DNA from: Thermoplasmatota archaeon
Lineage (GTDB): Archaea > Thermoplasmatota > Thermoplasmata > Thermoplasmatales > Thermoplasmataceae
DNA length: 11,427 bases
Direction: 5' to 3'
Assembly (NCBI GenBank): GCA_023379355.1
Contig: JAMCUD010000058.1
Span: forward strand, 1-11,427
The notes beneath the pieces were generated by a model. It was given only the letters and a program-made list of their open reading frames with translations, searched no databases and was not told the DNA's origin. The translations under genes were made by a program, and so were the position numbers. Positions 1 to 7,375 of this stretch are shown here, piece by piece (position 1 is the first letter of the stretch; each line of letters starts with the position of its first letter).

Positions 1-15
1 AAGAAATAACCTGTC

Positions 16-638
16 ATGGATAACCAGAATTATGAAGATCTCCTGAAAAAGGCTGAAGGGGTTCTTTCAAAATCAAACATGAATCAGCAGAGACTTCAGA
101 TACCCGATCCTGACATAATACAGGAAGGCAAGGTCACCATTGTAAGGAATTTCATAGACATTGCCGACATGATAAACAGGGATCCCAAACATATTGCTAA
201 ATTCCTGATGACAGAGTTTGGTATCGGAGTGACAATAACTGGCCGCAGACTGATAATAAACAGGAAAATCTCATCTGACCAGATATCTTCAAAGATAAAG
301 CAGTACATGGATTCTTACGTGATATGTTATGAATGCAACTCACCCGACACAGAGATCCAGAAGATAGGAAGAACGTACTCCTTTCCTGCAAGGCATGCGG
401 TGCACAACATCCCATTAGAATTGTAAACGAGTCGCGAGATGACGAGACAAAGATAGAGGAGGGAAAGGAGTACACCGTGGAGATATCCAAGGTAGGTAAC
501 TCTGGTGAAGGGAGGGCCTTCTATCGTGGTTTCAATATTTTCGTTCCCGGTGTCAGAAGAGGCGAGACTGTAAAGGTGGTCATAAAGAAAATCAGGAATA
601 ACACAGCGATCGCAGAAGTTGTGGACAGGGAAAAATAG
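16..638 (+). CDS. Translation initiation factor aIF2 subunit beta with C-terminal TRAM domain, interrupted by a frame change
   Basis: Archaeal aIF2-beta is part of the aIF2 heterotrimer that brings initiator Met-tRNA to the small ribosomal subunit. The reading frame from ATG 16 encodes the N-terminal helix and the eIF2B/eIF5-type core (about residues 30-100, with FLMTEFGIGVTITGRRLII). It continues into the first half of a zinc ribbon (Cys104 and Cys107 in CYEC, then SPDT) and ends at a stop at 424-426. The second half of the ribbon (SCKACGAQHP) and a TRAM domain (VEISKVGNSGEGRAFY, VPGVRRGETV) lie one frame away and run to the stop at 636-638. Re-reading one base near 375 (KIGRT then VLLSC) restores normal ribbon spacing and gives about 207 residues, the length I expect for TRAM-tailed aIF2-beta. 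The gene is essential in archaea, so a sequence error, a strain mutation or true frameshifting are all possible. The family call is very sure; an intact product is not. Confidence 0.88.
330..426 (+). other. Zone that must contain the aIF2-beta frame change
   Basis: The downstream frame is closed by TGA at 330-332, and the upstream frame stops with TAA at 424-426, so the change must fall between them. Domain spacing places it at about 373-390. The direction is -1, equivalent to one base missing from the DNA. I see no homopolymer longer than three bases and no canonical X-XXY-YYZ slippery heptamer there. Confidence 0.8.
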
Positions 639-644
639 CATTAT

Positions 645-1007
645 ATGAATGGCAGCATCATCATTGATACTAATTCACTCATATACGCCTTGAAGAACAG
701 GATAGACATAAGATCCCAGCTTCTGCTTTTTCCCGAAATATCAGCCATATATGTGACGGATTGCACTGTCCTGGAGCTTCAGGGTCTGTCCAATCGGGTT
801 CCATTTGCGTCAGGGGCGCTGAAACTGGCTGAAGGTTTTCCAGCCATACATGGGTCTGGGAAAGGGGATGATTGTATCCTGCAAGCTGCTGTAACCACAG
901 GATCTGCCATACTGACAAATGACAGACTTCTCCTGGACCGTGCCCGCAGTCTCGGTCTTCGCACCTTTTCCATACATGGCGGGAGAAGGATTGGTGTGTC
1001 TCTTTGA
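645..1007 (+). CDS. PIN-domain nuclease (Fcf1/VapC-like fold), stand-alone
   Basis: This is a 120-residue single PIN domain, a metal-dependent RNase fold. The four acidic positions of the family are visible: Asp8 in IIIDTNSL, Glu44 in VLELQG, Asp75/76 in GKGDDCIL and Asp93 in LTNDRLL. The C-terminus LGLRTFSIHGG is typical of archaeal PIN proteins related to the rRNA-processing nuclease Fcf1/Utp24. ATG 645 lies only 6 bases after the aIF2-beta stop, so the two are probably cotranscribed. This points to a housekeeping role in RNA or ribosome metabolism rather than a toxin. No antitoxin-like small gene is adjacent, which argues against a classic VapBC pair. The exact substrate cannot be told from sequence. 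Confidence 0.85.
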   Translation: MNGSIIIDTNSLIYALKNRIDIRSQLLLFPEISAIYVTDCTVLELQGLSNRVPFASGALKLAEGFPAIHGSGKGDDCILQAAVTTGSAILTNDRLLLDRARSLGLRTFSIHGGRRIGVSL

Positions 1008-1010
1008 AAA

Positions 1011-1020
1011 GTAGATTATA
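1011..1020 (+). promoter_or_regulatory. TATA-like element upstream of ribK
   Basis: An A/T-rich stretch (GATTATA) is centred about 26 bases before 1043. Transcription would then start a few bases ahead of ATG 1049, which fits a nearly leaderless archaeal transcript. It follows the PIN stop directly, so ribK may have its own promoter as well as read-through from upstream. Motif recognition by eye only. Confidence 0.4.
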
Positions 1021-1022
1021 GG

Positions 1023-1038
1023 GCAAGTAATTACTTGC
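1023..1038. promoter_or_regulatory. Perfect 16-bp palindrome, candidate RbkR operator
   Basis: GCAAGTAATTACTTGC is an uninterrupted 16-bp inverted repeat lying between the TATA-like element and the ribK start. A bound protein there would block transcription initiation. The downstream product has an N-terminal HTH of the kind that makes archaeal RbkR a combined regulator and riboflavin kinase, and such proteins are reported to bind palindromes in riboflavin genes. Autoregulation is an inference; the palindrome itself is seen directly. Confidence 0.6.
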
Positions 1039-1048
1039 GTGCAGGGAA

Positions 1049-1723
1049 ATGGCAGAATATCTTAATTTCAGATACTGGGCGCTCAAGGCGGTAAAGAGCA
1101 TTGCCGGCACCAGACCGCGTGTAAGCATATCATCGGGGGAACTTGCAAAGTATATGGGAATAAGCCAGCAATCTGCATCCAGAATGATTCTTGACCTTCT
1201 CAAAGAGGGCTTGATAACGAGACAGATGAATGGAAGAAGGCAGGAGATAGAGATTACTCCGAGAGGTATGGAAATACTTCTCAGGGAGTATGCCGATCTG
1301 GGAGTCCTTCTTGAGAAACAGGTAAGCATGAACCTTTCCGGGACGGTTCAGAGTGGGCTTGGCGAAGGGAGATATTATATTTCAAGGAAATTTTACGTTA
1401 TCCAGTTCCAGGAAAAACTGGGCTATGTTCCATATCTGGGTACGCTGAATGTCAAGATAGATCAGTCATCAGAACTCTCACTCAGGAAGCTCCGTTCCAT
1501 GGATGGAATACACATTGACGGTTTCATAACAGAAGACCGGACCTACGGGCCGGTAAAATGCTTCAGGGGAAAAATTTCAGGAATCCAGTGCGCAGTAATA
1601 TTTCCTGAGAGATCAGTGTACAGCGATGTCATGGAGATAATATCGCCGGTCTATCTCAGGGAGAGGCTTTCACTGGTAGACGGGCAGAAAATAACAGTGG
1701 AAATTGATGGACCGTTCAACTAG
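1049..1723 (+). CDS. ribK: CTP-dependent riboflavin kinase with N-terminal HTH regulator domain (RbkR type)
   Basis: This enzyme makes FMN from riboflavin using CTP as phosphate donor, the archaeal route. Residues 1-90 form a winged HTH of MarR-like character (SGELAKYMGISQQSASRMIL, then LIKEG-type wing region RRQEIEITPRG). Residues 95-220 are the kinase barrel, with SGLGEGRYYIS (102-112), PYLGTLNVK (128-136), EDRTYGPVKCF (162-172) and PERSVYSDVMEIISP (186-200). The 224-residue length matches the two-domain archaeal form (Thermoplasma-like) rather than the roughly 130-residue kinase-only form. ATG 1049 is chosen because it begins the HTH and follows a TATA-like element and a palindrome. The two-domain design suggests it represses or activates riboflavin genes according to FMN level. 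Its stop overlaps the convergent 90-residue gene by 4 bases. Confidence 0.95.
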   Translation: MAEYLNFRYWALKAVKSIAGTRPRVSISSGELAKYMGISQQSASRMILDLLKEGLITRQMNGRRQEIEITPRGMEILLREYADLGVLLEKQVSMNLSGTVQSGLGEGRYYISRKFYVIQFQEKLGYVPYLGTLNVKIDQSSELSLRKLRSMDGIHIDGFITEDRTYGPVKCFRGKISGIQCAVIFPERSVYSDVMEIISPVYLRERLSLVDGQKITVEIDGPFN

Positions 1724-1992
1724 AAGTCAACGTCTATCTTGCCCTCAAGAACCTCATCTATAAGTTTCCGGTAGCGTTTTTCCACCTCTTCCACACTCAG
1801 TCCACATTCATAGAGTTCCTGATATATCTCATAATTCTCTTCATCCTGAGAATCTGATATTTCTCCTTTGTAGATTCTGGAGTATCCGCAGGTCCTGTCG
1901 GCGTCAAAGCCAAGCCTATAATTTACCTCAACAGTAACATCCTTTTCCCTGAGAAATGTTACCCTTGAATATGTGTCATCAACCATTATCAT
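1720..1992 (-). CDS. Hypothetical acidic 90-residue protein at the end of the purSL unit
   Basis: I do not recognise this family. The protein is acidic, with a probable beta-rich N-terminal half (YSRVTFLREKDVTVEVNYRL) and a helical C-terminal half (VEEVEKRYRKLIDEVLEG), and has no signal peptide or membrane segment. It starts 12 bases after the purL stop on the same strand, so it is likely translated from the same mRNA. Two ATG codons are close together (1992 and 1986). GGTGA abuts the first and lies 6 bases before the second, so the start at 1986 (88 residues) fits a Shine-Dalgarno better. Its last codons overlap the ribK stop by 4 bases, convergently. A role beside purine synthesis is only suggested by position. 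Confidence 0.7.
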   Translation of the reverse strand: MIMVDDTYSRVTFLREKDVTVEVNYRLGFDADRTCGYSRIYKGEISDSQDEENYEIYQELYECGLSVEEVEKRYRKLIDEVLEGKIDVDF

Positions 1993-2004
1993 TCACCATC
2001 GCAA

Positions 2005-4311
2005 TCAAACAAGCCCGTCAAGGCCGTGTATCCATGGTTCCCTGAATTCCTCCACAGTCCCATGAATGACCTCCATACCGTAATCCACCACATGGATGAA
2101 ACTTTCAACTGTTCGTCCAATCTTGGTGATGGCTATTCCGGAGAAATGTTCACTGAATTCTGCCTCCATTGTTTCCGGGACTTCAACAACAATTCTCTCT
2201 CCCCCCTCCGCGAAGAGCTTTTCTAGAGTCCTGGCCCCGGAGATTGAAGTGACGTCCACATCAAACCCGATACTGCCACCGAATGACATCTCCAAAAGTG
2301 CCTGTATCAGGCCACCGGATGATACATCATGAGCAGAAAGTATCATGTTCCCTGATACGGCAGCAATGTATTTTCCAGACATGGAAGTGAGTTCATCCAT
2401 ATCGAACCATGGAACGGAAGTGGAAGTCTTGCCAAGAAACTTCAGCAGGTGGCTTCCACCAAGATTGGAGCTTTCCCTGCCTATAATGAATATGGAGTTC
2501 CCCACCCCCTTGAAATCAGAGCTTACGGAATTTGATACATTATCTATGACTCCGACCATCATTATATTTGGCACGGGTTTGATGTTGTTCCCCTGGTACT
2601 GGTTATAGAGACTCACGTTCCCTGCGACCACCGGAAGTCCAAGCCTTGCACAGAATTCCGAGATCGCGGATGAAATCTGTACAAGTTGTCCCATTACCAC
2701 AGGATCCTCGGGATTGCCCAGGTTAAGGCAGTCAACTACTGAAGTGGGCCTCGATCCGGTCACGAGGATATTGAGGTATGCCTCCACCATTGTTCCGAAT
2801 GTCCCACCCATTGGATCAACAGCTACCATGTTGAATCTTGATCCGGCAGTGAGCGCTAGACCTCTCATTGAGTGTTCAAGGGGCTTTATCACCGCAGCAT
2901 CAGAGTGAGTCTCGTGATTTGGGAAACCTGTGAGTGGCCTGATGACCGTGTCGCCTCTCACTGTGTGATCGTATTGTCTTGTAATGTTGAATCTTGCGCA
3001 ATTTTCGGGCTGTGAGAGAAATTTCTTAAGCAGGTCTCCGATTTCTATCCTTTCGGCAGGAAGCACATAATCTATATCCTTTCTCCTTGGAATCTCATAA
3101 TTTCTGCAATAAATGGGTCCCGATGTAAGAAATTCCAGATCAAGATCGAGAACCTTTTCTCCGTTGAACCTGATCAGGAGATTACTGCCACTTATTATTT
3201 TCCCAATAACTGAAAATTCGATGCTCCAGCGATTGAATATTTCCTCGAGTTCAGCAAGCCGTGAAGGATCTATGGCCATGAGCATTCGCTCCTGGCTCTC
3301 GCTAATCCATATTTCCCAGGCTTCCATGTTTGGTTCCTTGAGCAAAACCTTCTCCAGATCTATCTCCGCAGATACCCCGCCGGCAAGACACATCTCTCCT
3401 ACTGAACTGGAGAGACCACCTCCTCCGAGATCTTTCATCCCGTCGATCAGGCCAAGATCGTTGGCCTCAAGAACTGCATGTATCAAAGGTTCCTTTATGA
3501 TCGGATTTCCCAGCTGCACAACTGATTTATTCTGTCCGCTCTCCTCCTTGAGCGTTGCAGAGGCAAAATTTACCCCATGAATTCCGTCACGGCCGGTTCT
3601 ACCTCCCGCAAGCACAAATACATCGCCGACCCTATCAACGAAACTCCTAACAATCTTGTCTTTCCTAACGATGCCGAGGCAACCTGCATTTACCAGAGGG
3701 GAGTGGTTGAATGAGGGATCGAAATCCACTGAGCCGGCGACATTTGGAAGGCCCACCCGGTTTCCATAATCCCGTATGCCTGCCACAACATTGTTCATGA
3801 TGAATCTTGGATGAAGCGATCTACTTTCCCACTGGCGGGACATAACGTCGCCGAAATAGATTGAATCAAGAAGTGCAATGGGCTGGGCACCCATGCAGAG
3901 TACATCACGTATTATGCCCCCCACGCCTGTAGCCGCACCACCGTAAGGTTCAATGGCGCTGGGGTGGTTGTGGCTCTCCATCTTGAGCACATACGCATAT
4001 TCATCATCGAACGAAACAACCCCGGCATCGTCCTCCATGGCGAGGATTGCATCATGCTTTTCCAGTCCTGAGAAATATTTCTTCAGATAGAACTTCGAGG
4101 ACTTGTAGCAGCAGTGTTCACTCCATGCCTGGGCCATTGCCTGTATCTCAACATCAGTGGGATCCCTGCCCAGCCCGGTGAAATAATCCGAAAGGCGGGA
4201 CATCTCCTCCGCCGAGAGGCCCAGACTCATGGACTGGCTTATTGATTCCAGTTCATGCGGACCCATATTCCTAATTGGAATTGTCCTGACTGCTGTTGAC
4301 ATTTCATTCAT
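2005..4311 (-). CDS. purL: Phosphoribosylformylglycinamidine synthase subunit PurL
   Basis: PurL is the ATP-dependent synthetase subunit that converts FGAR to FGAM in purine synthesis, using ammonia supplied by the glutaminase PurQ with PurS as bridge. The 768-residue length fits the small-form archaeal/Gram-positive PurL. The family motifs are visible: SEHCCYKSS (64-72), MESHNHPSAIEPYGGAATG (111-129), GMKDLGGGGLSSSVGEM near residue 300, and the second-half repeat with VAGNVSLYNQ and SAHDVSSGGL. The gene starts at ATG 4311, overlapping the purS stop as ATGA, which signals translational coupling. ATG at codon 4 is a weaker alternative. PurQ is absent from the window, so the complete enzyme needs a gene elsewhere. 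Confidence 0.97.
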   Translation of the reverse strand: MNEMSTAVRTIPIRNMGPHELESISQSMSLGLSAEEMSRLSDYFTGLGRDPTDVEIQAMAQAWSEHCCYKSSKFYLKKYFSGLEKHDAILAMEDDAGVVSFDDEYAYVLKMESHNHPSAIEPYGGAATGVGGIIRDVLCMGAQPIALLDSIYFGDVMSRQWESRSLHPRFIMNNVVAGIRDYGNRVGLPNVAGSVDFDPSFNHSPLVNAGCLGIVRKDKIVRSFVDRVGDVFVLAGGRTGRDGIHGVNFASATLKEESGQNKSVVQLGNPIIKEPLIHAVLEANDLGLIDGMKDLGGGGLSSSVGEMCLAGGVSAEIDLEKVLLKEPNMEAWEIWISESQERMLMAIDPSRLAELEEIFNRWSIEFSVIGKIISGSNLLIRFNGEKVLDLDLEFLTSGPIYCRNYEIPRRKDIDYVLPAERIEIGDLLKKFLSQPENCARFNITRQYDHTVRGDTVIRPLTGFPNHETHSDAAVIKPLEHSMRGLALTAGSRFNMVAVDPMGGTFGTMVEAYLNILVTGSRPTSVVDCLNLGNPEDPVVMGQLVQISSAISEFCARLGLPVVAGNVSLYNQYQGNNIKPVPNIMMVGVIDNVSNSVSSDFKGVGNSIFIIGRESSNLGGSHLLKFLGKTSTSVPWFDMDELTSMSGKYIAAVSGNMILSAHDVSSGGLIQALLEMSFGGSIGFDVDVTSISGARTLEKLFAEGGERIVVEVPETMEAEFSEHFSGIAITKIGRTVESFIHVVDYGMEVIHGTVEEFREPWIHGLDGLV

Positions 4312-4553
4312 GGCTTAACTACCCTCAGGGAATATTTCTGAATCACCGGATTAGTAAGAATTCTTGAGGCAATCTCGTCGACAACTCCCATGGCTTTGTC
4401 AACTTCACCTTCCACACTGAATTCGTATGATTTGGCAGTCCTGGTTTCCCTGATGGACTTATATCCAAGGATATTCAGATTTTTCAGAATCGTGATTGCC
4501 TCCGGATCCTCTACTCCCGGAAGATATTCAACATCAACCCTAATGACAGGCAT
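4308..4553 (-). CDS. purS: Phosphoribosylformylglycinamidine synthase subunit PurS
   Basis: PurS is the small dimeric subunit that links PurL to the glutaminase PurQ. The 81-residue protein has the usual pattern: an opening strand (IRVDVEYLPGVEDPEA), a helix leading to LNILGYKSIRETRTAKSYEF, and the closing TNPVIQKYSLRVV. It precedes purL with a 4-bp ATGA overlap. A 22-base gap with a G-rich GGGGT, 3 bases before ATG 4553, separates it from the GGGP synthase gene upstream on the same strand, so it most likely belongs to the same transcript. Confidence 0.95.
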   Translation of the reverse strand: MPVIRVDVEYLPGVEDPEAITILKNLNILGYKSIRETRTAKSYEFSVEGEVDKAMGVVDEIASRILTNPVIQKYSLRVVKP

Positions 4554-4575
4554 GATACCCCAGTGTTAAAGAAAA

Positions 4576-5331
4576 TTAAAACCTATTCATACCGGCTTCG
4601 TGAACAGCTTTCACTATTGGATTCAGGCGATTGAATATATCCTTGCAGCCTTCCACGATTGTGCCCGTCACCACTATGTCTGCACCAGCTCTTGCTATAT
4701 CCGAGGCCGAAGATGCGTCTCTTATCCCTCCACCCACTATGAGGGGGATGTTGATTGCTTTCTTCACGTGTGATATGAGCTCGGGGCTGACTGTGGTAGG
4801 TGAACCGCTTCCAGCCTCAAGGTAAACCATCTTCATGCCCATCATTTCTGCGGCCATGGAGTAAGAGACTGCGCTTTCGGGGTCTCCGTTATCAAGAAGA
4901 TCCGCCTCACCCACGCGTCCCACTGTCATACCCGGCTTGAAAACAAGGTAGCCCATTGGGATTGATTCGATTTTCATCCTTTTAAGATGCGGTGCAGCCC
5001 TGACCTGGTGCCTGAAAAGGAACTCTGGGGAACGTGAATTCAGCAGGCTCATGAAGTAAATGGCATCGGCATACCGGCTGATCATGGATGACGAACCCGG
5101 AAATATGATGACCTTTCGCTGGCATCTCTTCTTTATGGCAATAATTGCCTCATCCATGCTTTCCCTGTCTATCTCTGTGGAACCGCCAATCATTATGAAG
5201 TCTGTTCCAGCGAGCCCAGCCTGATTTGCTATCTCAGCTGACTTCTCCGGATCCTGCCTTGCCGGATCTATAAGGGTCATGTGCAACTTATTCTGCCTTA
5301 ATTTTTCAAGTATTTCCAAATATACGCTCAA
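4576..5331 (-). CDS. Geranylgeranylglyceryl phosphate synthase (GGGP synthase)
   Basis: It joins geranylgeranyl diphosphate to sn-glycerol-1-phosphate, the first ether bond of archaeal membrane lipids. The 251-residue TIM-barrel protein shows HMTLIDPAR (17-25), the MIGGSTE loop (47-53), YLEAGSGSP (170-178), VGGGIRD (199-205) and VVTGTIVEG (220-228), which build the G1P phosphate and prenyl sites. It appears to begin at TTG 5331, which overlaps the preceding DGGGP synthase stop as TTGA. The first ATG lies at codon 18, inside the barrel, and would remove the N-terminal helix, so TTG is preferred. Its upstream neighbour performs the next step of the pathway. Confidence 0.95.
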   Translation of the reverse strand: MSVYLEILEKLRQNKLHMTLIDPARQDPEKSAEIANQAGLAGTDFIMIGGSTEIDRESMDEAIIAIKKRCQRKVIIFPGSSSMISRYADAIYFMSLLNSRSPEFLFRHQVRAAPHLKRMKIESIPMGYLVFKPGMTVGRVGEADLLDNGDPESAVSYSMAAEMMGMKMVYLEAGSGSPTTVSPELISHVKKAINIPLIVGGGIRDASSASDIARAGADIVVTGTIVEGCKDIFNRLNPIVKAVHEAGMNRF

Positions 5332-6146
5332 GTCAAACCGCCCACTGCAAAGGAGACCAGACCCAGTATCATTGCAGTAATGGCATCATATATCCCACTG
5401 CCAGGGCTCCTGGTTATGAGGCTTGCCGAAACCAGGAACATCAAGTCCGAAATTGCCACTGGAATGAGGTAATAGACACCGAATATTTTAAGGTAATATG
5501 GGATATATGATGCCATTACTGCAATGATAACGGAGGATGCAGCTACGTAAGCTGCAAACCTTATGCCATGTCTCTTTGGGAATGTTATCCTGTCAGTGTC
5601 TCCGTTGATATCCTCTATATCCTTTATAATCTCCCTGGACAGATTCGCCAACATTGCCATGAAAAACAGTATTATCATTCTATCCAGTGAATTAACCGCT
5701 ATACCCCCGAAGATGAAAATGAGCCCCACCAGTATGCTGATCATTATGTTGCCTGAGAGGCCCAGCTTCTTTGTCCTGAATTCATAGGCGATCAGGAAAA
5801 GTTCCGCGAGGATTACTACGGACGCTGCCAGTAGGGAGACGAAAGCAGCACTTAGAACAAATGCCAGAATGAATGCAACAGCAACTGCAATTTTCGCTGA
5901 TTTCACTGATATTTCTCCTGTAACGAGAGGACGGCGGGGATGATTGATTCTATCAGTCTCAACGTCTACAACATCATTGATTATGTTCCCACCAGAGGTA
6001 ACAAGAAAAACGGAAAGCGCGGCAACCGAAACTGGAAGGATAAAATGGCCTATCTTGAGCCCGGAACCTATTAATCCGGAGATAAACGTTGCCAGTATTC
6101 CCATGACGCCATTGATTGGCCTGATTATCCTTATCCAGGGATTCAT
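5328..6146 (-). CDS. Digeranylgeranylglyceryl phosphate synthase (UbiA-family prenyltransferase)
   Basis: This integral membrane enzyme adds the second geranylgeranyl chain to GGGP. It is a UbiA-fold protein with about eight to nine hydrophobic helices and two Asp-rich metal-diphosphate motifs: NIINDVVDVETD (54-65) and KDIEDINGDTD (175-185), followed by KRHG. I start it at ATG 6146 (272 residues, MNPWIRIIRPINGVMG), the usual N-terminus of archaeal members. A TATA-like element sits about 25-30 bases ahead of this ATG. The longer open frame to TTG 6227 adds 27 polar residues that the family lacks and that span the promoter. Assignment to DGGGP synthase rather than another UbiA enzyme rests on the fused neighbourhood with GGGP synthase and on these motifs. 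Confidence 0.93.
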   Translation of the reverse strand: MNPWIRIIRPINGVMGILATFISGLIGSGLKIGHFILPVSVAALSVFLVTSGGNIINDVVDVETDRINHPRRPLVTGEISVKSAKIAVAVAFILAFVLSAAFVSLLAASVVILAELFLIAYEFRTKKLGLSGNIMISILVGLIFIFGGIAVNSLDRMIILFFMAMLANLSREIIKDIEDINGDTDRITFPKRHGIRFAAYVAASSVIIAVMASYIPYYLKIFGVYYLIPVAISDLMFLVSASLITRSPGSGIYDAITAMILGLVSFAVGGLT

Positions 6147-6170
6147 TCCTAACCTGAAGGTAGAGGCTGT

Positions 6171-6179
6171 TTTTATATC
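6171..6179 (-). promoter_or_regulatory. TATA box of the lipid-purine transcription unit
   Basis: On the - strand the sequence reads GATATAAAAAC. Its centre is about 29 bases before ATG 6146, which predicts a transcript with almost no leader. This spacing is the main reason for preferring the start at 6146. Confidence 0.55.
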
Positions 6180-6235
6180 TTCAGTTGCCCTGCGATAATC
6201 ATTACGAAGGCTGTGCCCTTGCAGCAAGCAGCTAC

Positions 6236-6243
6236 CTTATAAA
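6236..6243 (-). promoter_or_regulatory. Second TATA-like element after trm1
   Basis: TTTATAAG on the - strand, between the trm1 stop and the DGGGP synthase gene, is a good match to archaeal TATA boxes. It would give a leader of roughly 65-70 bases. It may be an alternative promoter for the same unit. Confidence 0.35.
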
Positions 6244-6281
6244 TGACCCCGCTTCGTCCATTGGCAAGTTTCTGCTATTCT

Positions 6282-7343
6282 TCACGGCACTGAAAGAAGA
6301 TTGAATGTTTCCTCCACCTGTTCCCATGTGCCGCCGAACTTTATGCCGGTGCTTGAGAAGTGCGTCCTGGCTGCCTTTTCACCTGTTCTGTCAGTTAATG
6401 ACAGGATAATGCTCTCCATTGCTGGGATGCTTTTTCCCAGAAACCTGGCCATGTCCGTTATTTCGAAGAACAGAGGTGCAATGTCCTCAAGCATAAGTGA
6501 TAAAAGGAAATCCAGGCTCCTTGCTGCTACATGATCCGGACGGGCGTTAACTGCCTCCCTGATTATGCTACCTGATCCTAGATTCCCAGTCCAGACCGGC
6601 CCCTCATCCAGATTTTCATATCTGCTGCAGAATAGCTTATTTCTATTGAAGGTGCCTATCCTGCCGAGCGCGGCATCTGCCCGATCAGATCCGTTTTCAA
6701 CCCTGAAGACTACCCTGTAATAATGCCCGTGCCAGAACGATGCCACAGGTATAGCCGATCGATCCAGTGCGGCGGCCCTCCTCACTATGTCGGCAATGAG
6801 GAGCCGGATACCCATTTCATGCCGGTGTGAATTGTTCCCGATAAATGCATTGTATCTCCTCCGTGTCTTTTCCGCCACAGACCCAGTAAGAACAGAGAGA
6901 TCAGTCGCAGTTGCCGCTATGAAGCCCCTGTTCTTAACTGAAAACAGGGCAGCATCTAGATATGGTACCACTGATCCATACGGGTCCACGTCTATGAAAT
7001 CGAACAGGTTCCTGGATACTACAGACTGGAATGGTTCCCGTATCACCGTAATGTCCGCGCCGTTTATCTCGGCATTATTTTTAATAATCCCGGCTGACAC
7101 TGGATTAATGTCACAAGCTGTTGCATCAATACCGAGTTCTTTTTTCACCCTTATTGCCCTGATCCCGGTACCGCCAAAACCATCGAGATACCTTCTGGGC
7201 CTCAATACGGACAATAAGGAGACCGTTATATCCCTGTTCAGTACCTGCTCTACGTTATAGAAGCCGGCAGATCTGATTCCCGGACCCTTCTTTGTATAGT
7301 TTTCGGGCACATCGATCTGTACCAGGCCCTCCCTTATTCTCAT
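6282..7343 (-). CDS. trm1: tRNA (guanine26-N2)-dimethyltransferase Trm1
   Basis: Trm1 uses S-adenosylmethionine to methylate the N2 of G26 in tRNA. The 353-residue protein has the family order: N-terminal REGLVQIDVPENYTKKG, FYNVEQVLNRDIT (28-40), the SAM-binding LDGFGGTGIRAIR (53-65), acidic motif CDINP (77-81), the FIDVDPYGS catalytic loop (116-124), ATATDLSVLTG (144-154), and a C-terminal domain ending in FGGTWEQVEE. It is slightly shorter than typical archaeal Trm1 (about 375-380, from memory). ATG 7343 follows a strong GAGGAG Shine-Dalgarno with 6-base spacing, so unlike several neighbours it is expected to have a true 5' leader. Two hairpins lie just upstream in the 214-base gap. Confidence 0.96.
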   Translation of the reverse strand: MRIREGLVQIDVPENYTKKGPGIRSAGFYNVEQVLNRDITVSLLSVLRPRRYLDGFGGTGIRAIRVKKELGIDATACDINPVSAGIIKNNAEINGADITVIREPFQSVVSRNLFDFIDVDPYGSVVPYLDAALFSVKNRGFIAATATDLSVLTGSVAEKTRRRYNAFIGNNSHRHEMGIRLLIADIVRRAAALDRSAIPVASFWHGHYYRVVFRVENGSDRADAALGRIGTFNRNKLFCSRYENLDEGPVWTGNLGSGSIIREAVNARPDHVAARSLDFLLSLMLEDIAPLFFEITDMARFLGKSIPAMESIILSLTDRTGEKAARTHFSSTGIKFGGTWEQVEETFNLLSVP

Positions 7344-7349
7344 GGCTGT

Positions 7350-7355
7350 CTCCTC
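7350..7355 (-). promoter_or_regulatory. Strong Shine-Dalgarno of trm1
   Basis: GAGGAG on the - strand, 6 bases before ATG 7343. It decides the start and implies a leadered mRNA. Confidence 0.7.
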
Positions 7356-7375
7356 AGCATATGCAGGCTTGACCC

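Noticed and set aside
1..9. AAG AAA TAA could be the end of an upstream gene
   Set aside because: Only two codons and a stop are visible, too little to support a feature.
333..638. Separate gene for a TRAM-domain protein starting at ATG 333
   Set aside because: Its first residues only repeat the DNA of the aIF2-beta ribbon in another frame; the family-like part begins at the ribbon's second CxxC, so it is the tail of aIF2-beta, not an independent start.
645..1007. VapC toxin of a toxin-antitoxin pair
   Set aside because: No small antitoxin gene is adjacent, and the gene follows a translation factor, which fits an RNA-processing PIN protein better.
679..1329. 216-codon - strand open frame
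   Set aside because: Antisense to the PIN gene and the ribK N-terminus, both of which have clear family motifs.
3113..3580. 155-codon + strand open frame
   Set aside because: Entirely antisense to purL, Ser/Arg/Pro-rich, typical of a shadow frame.
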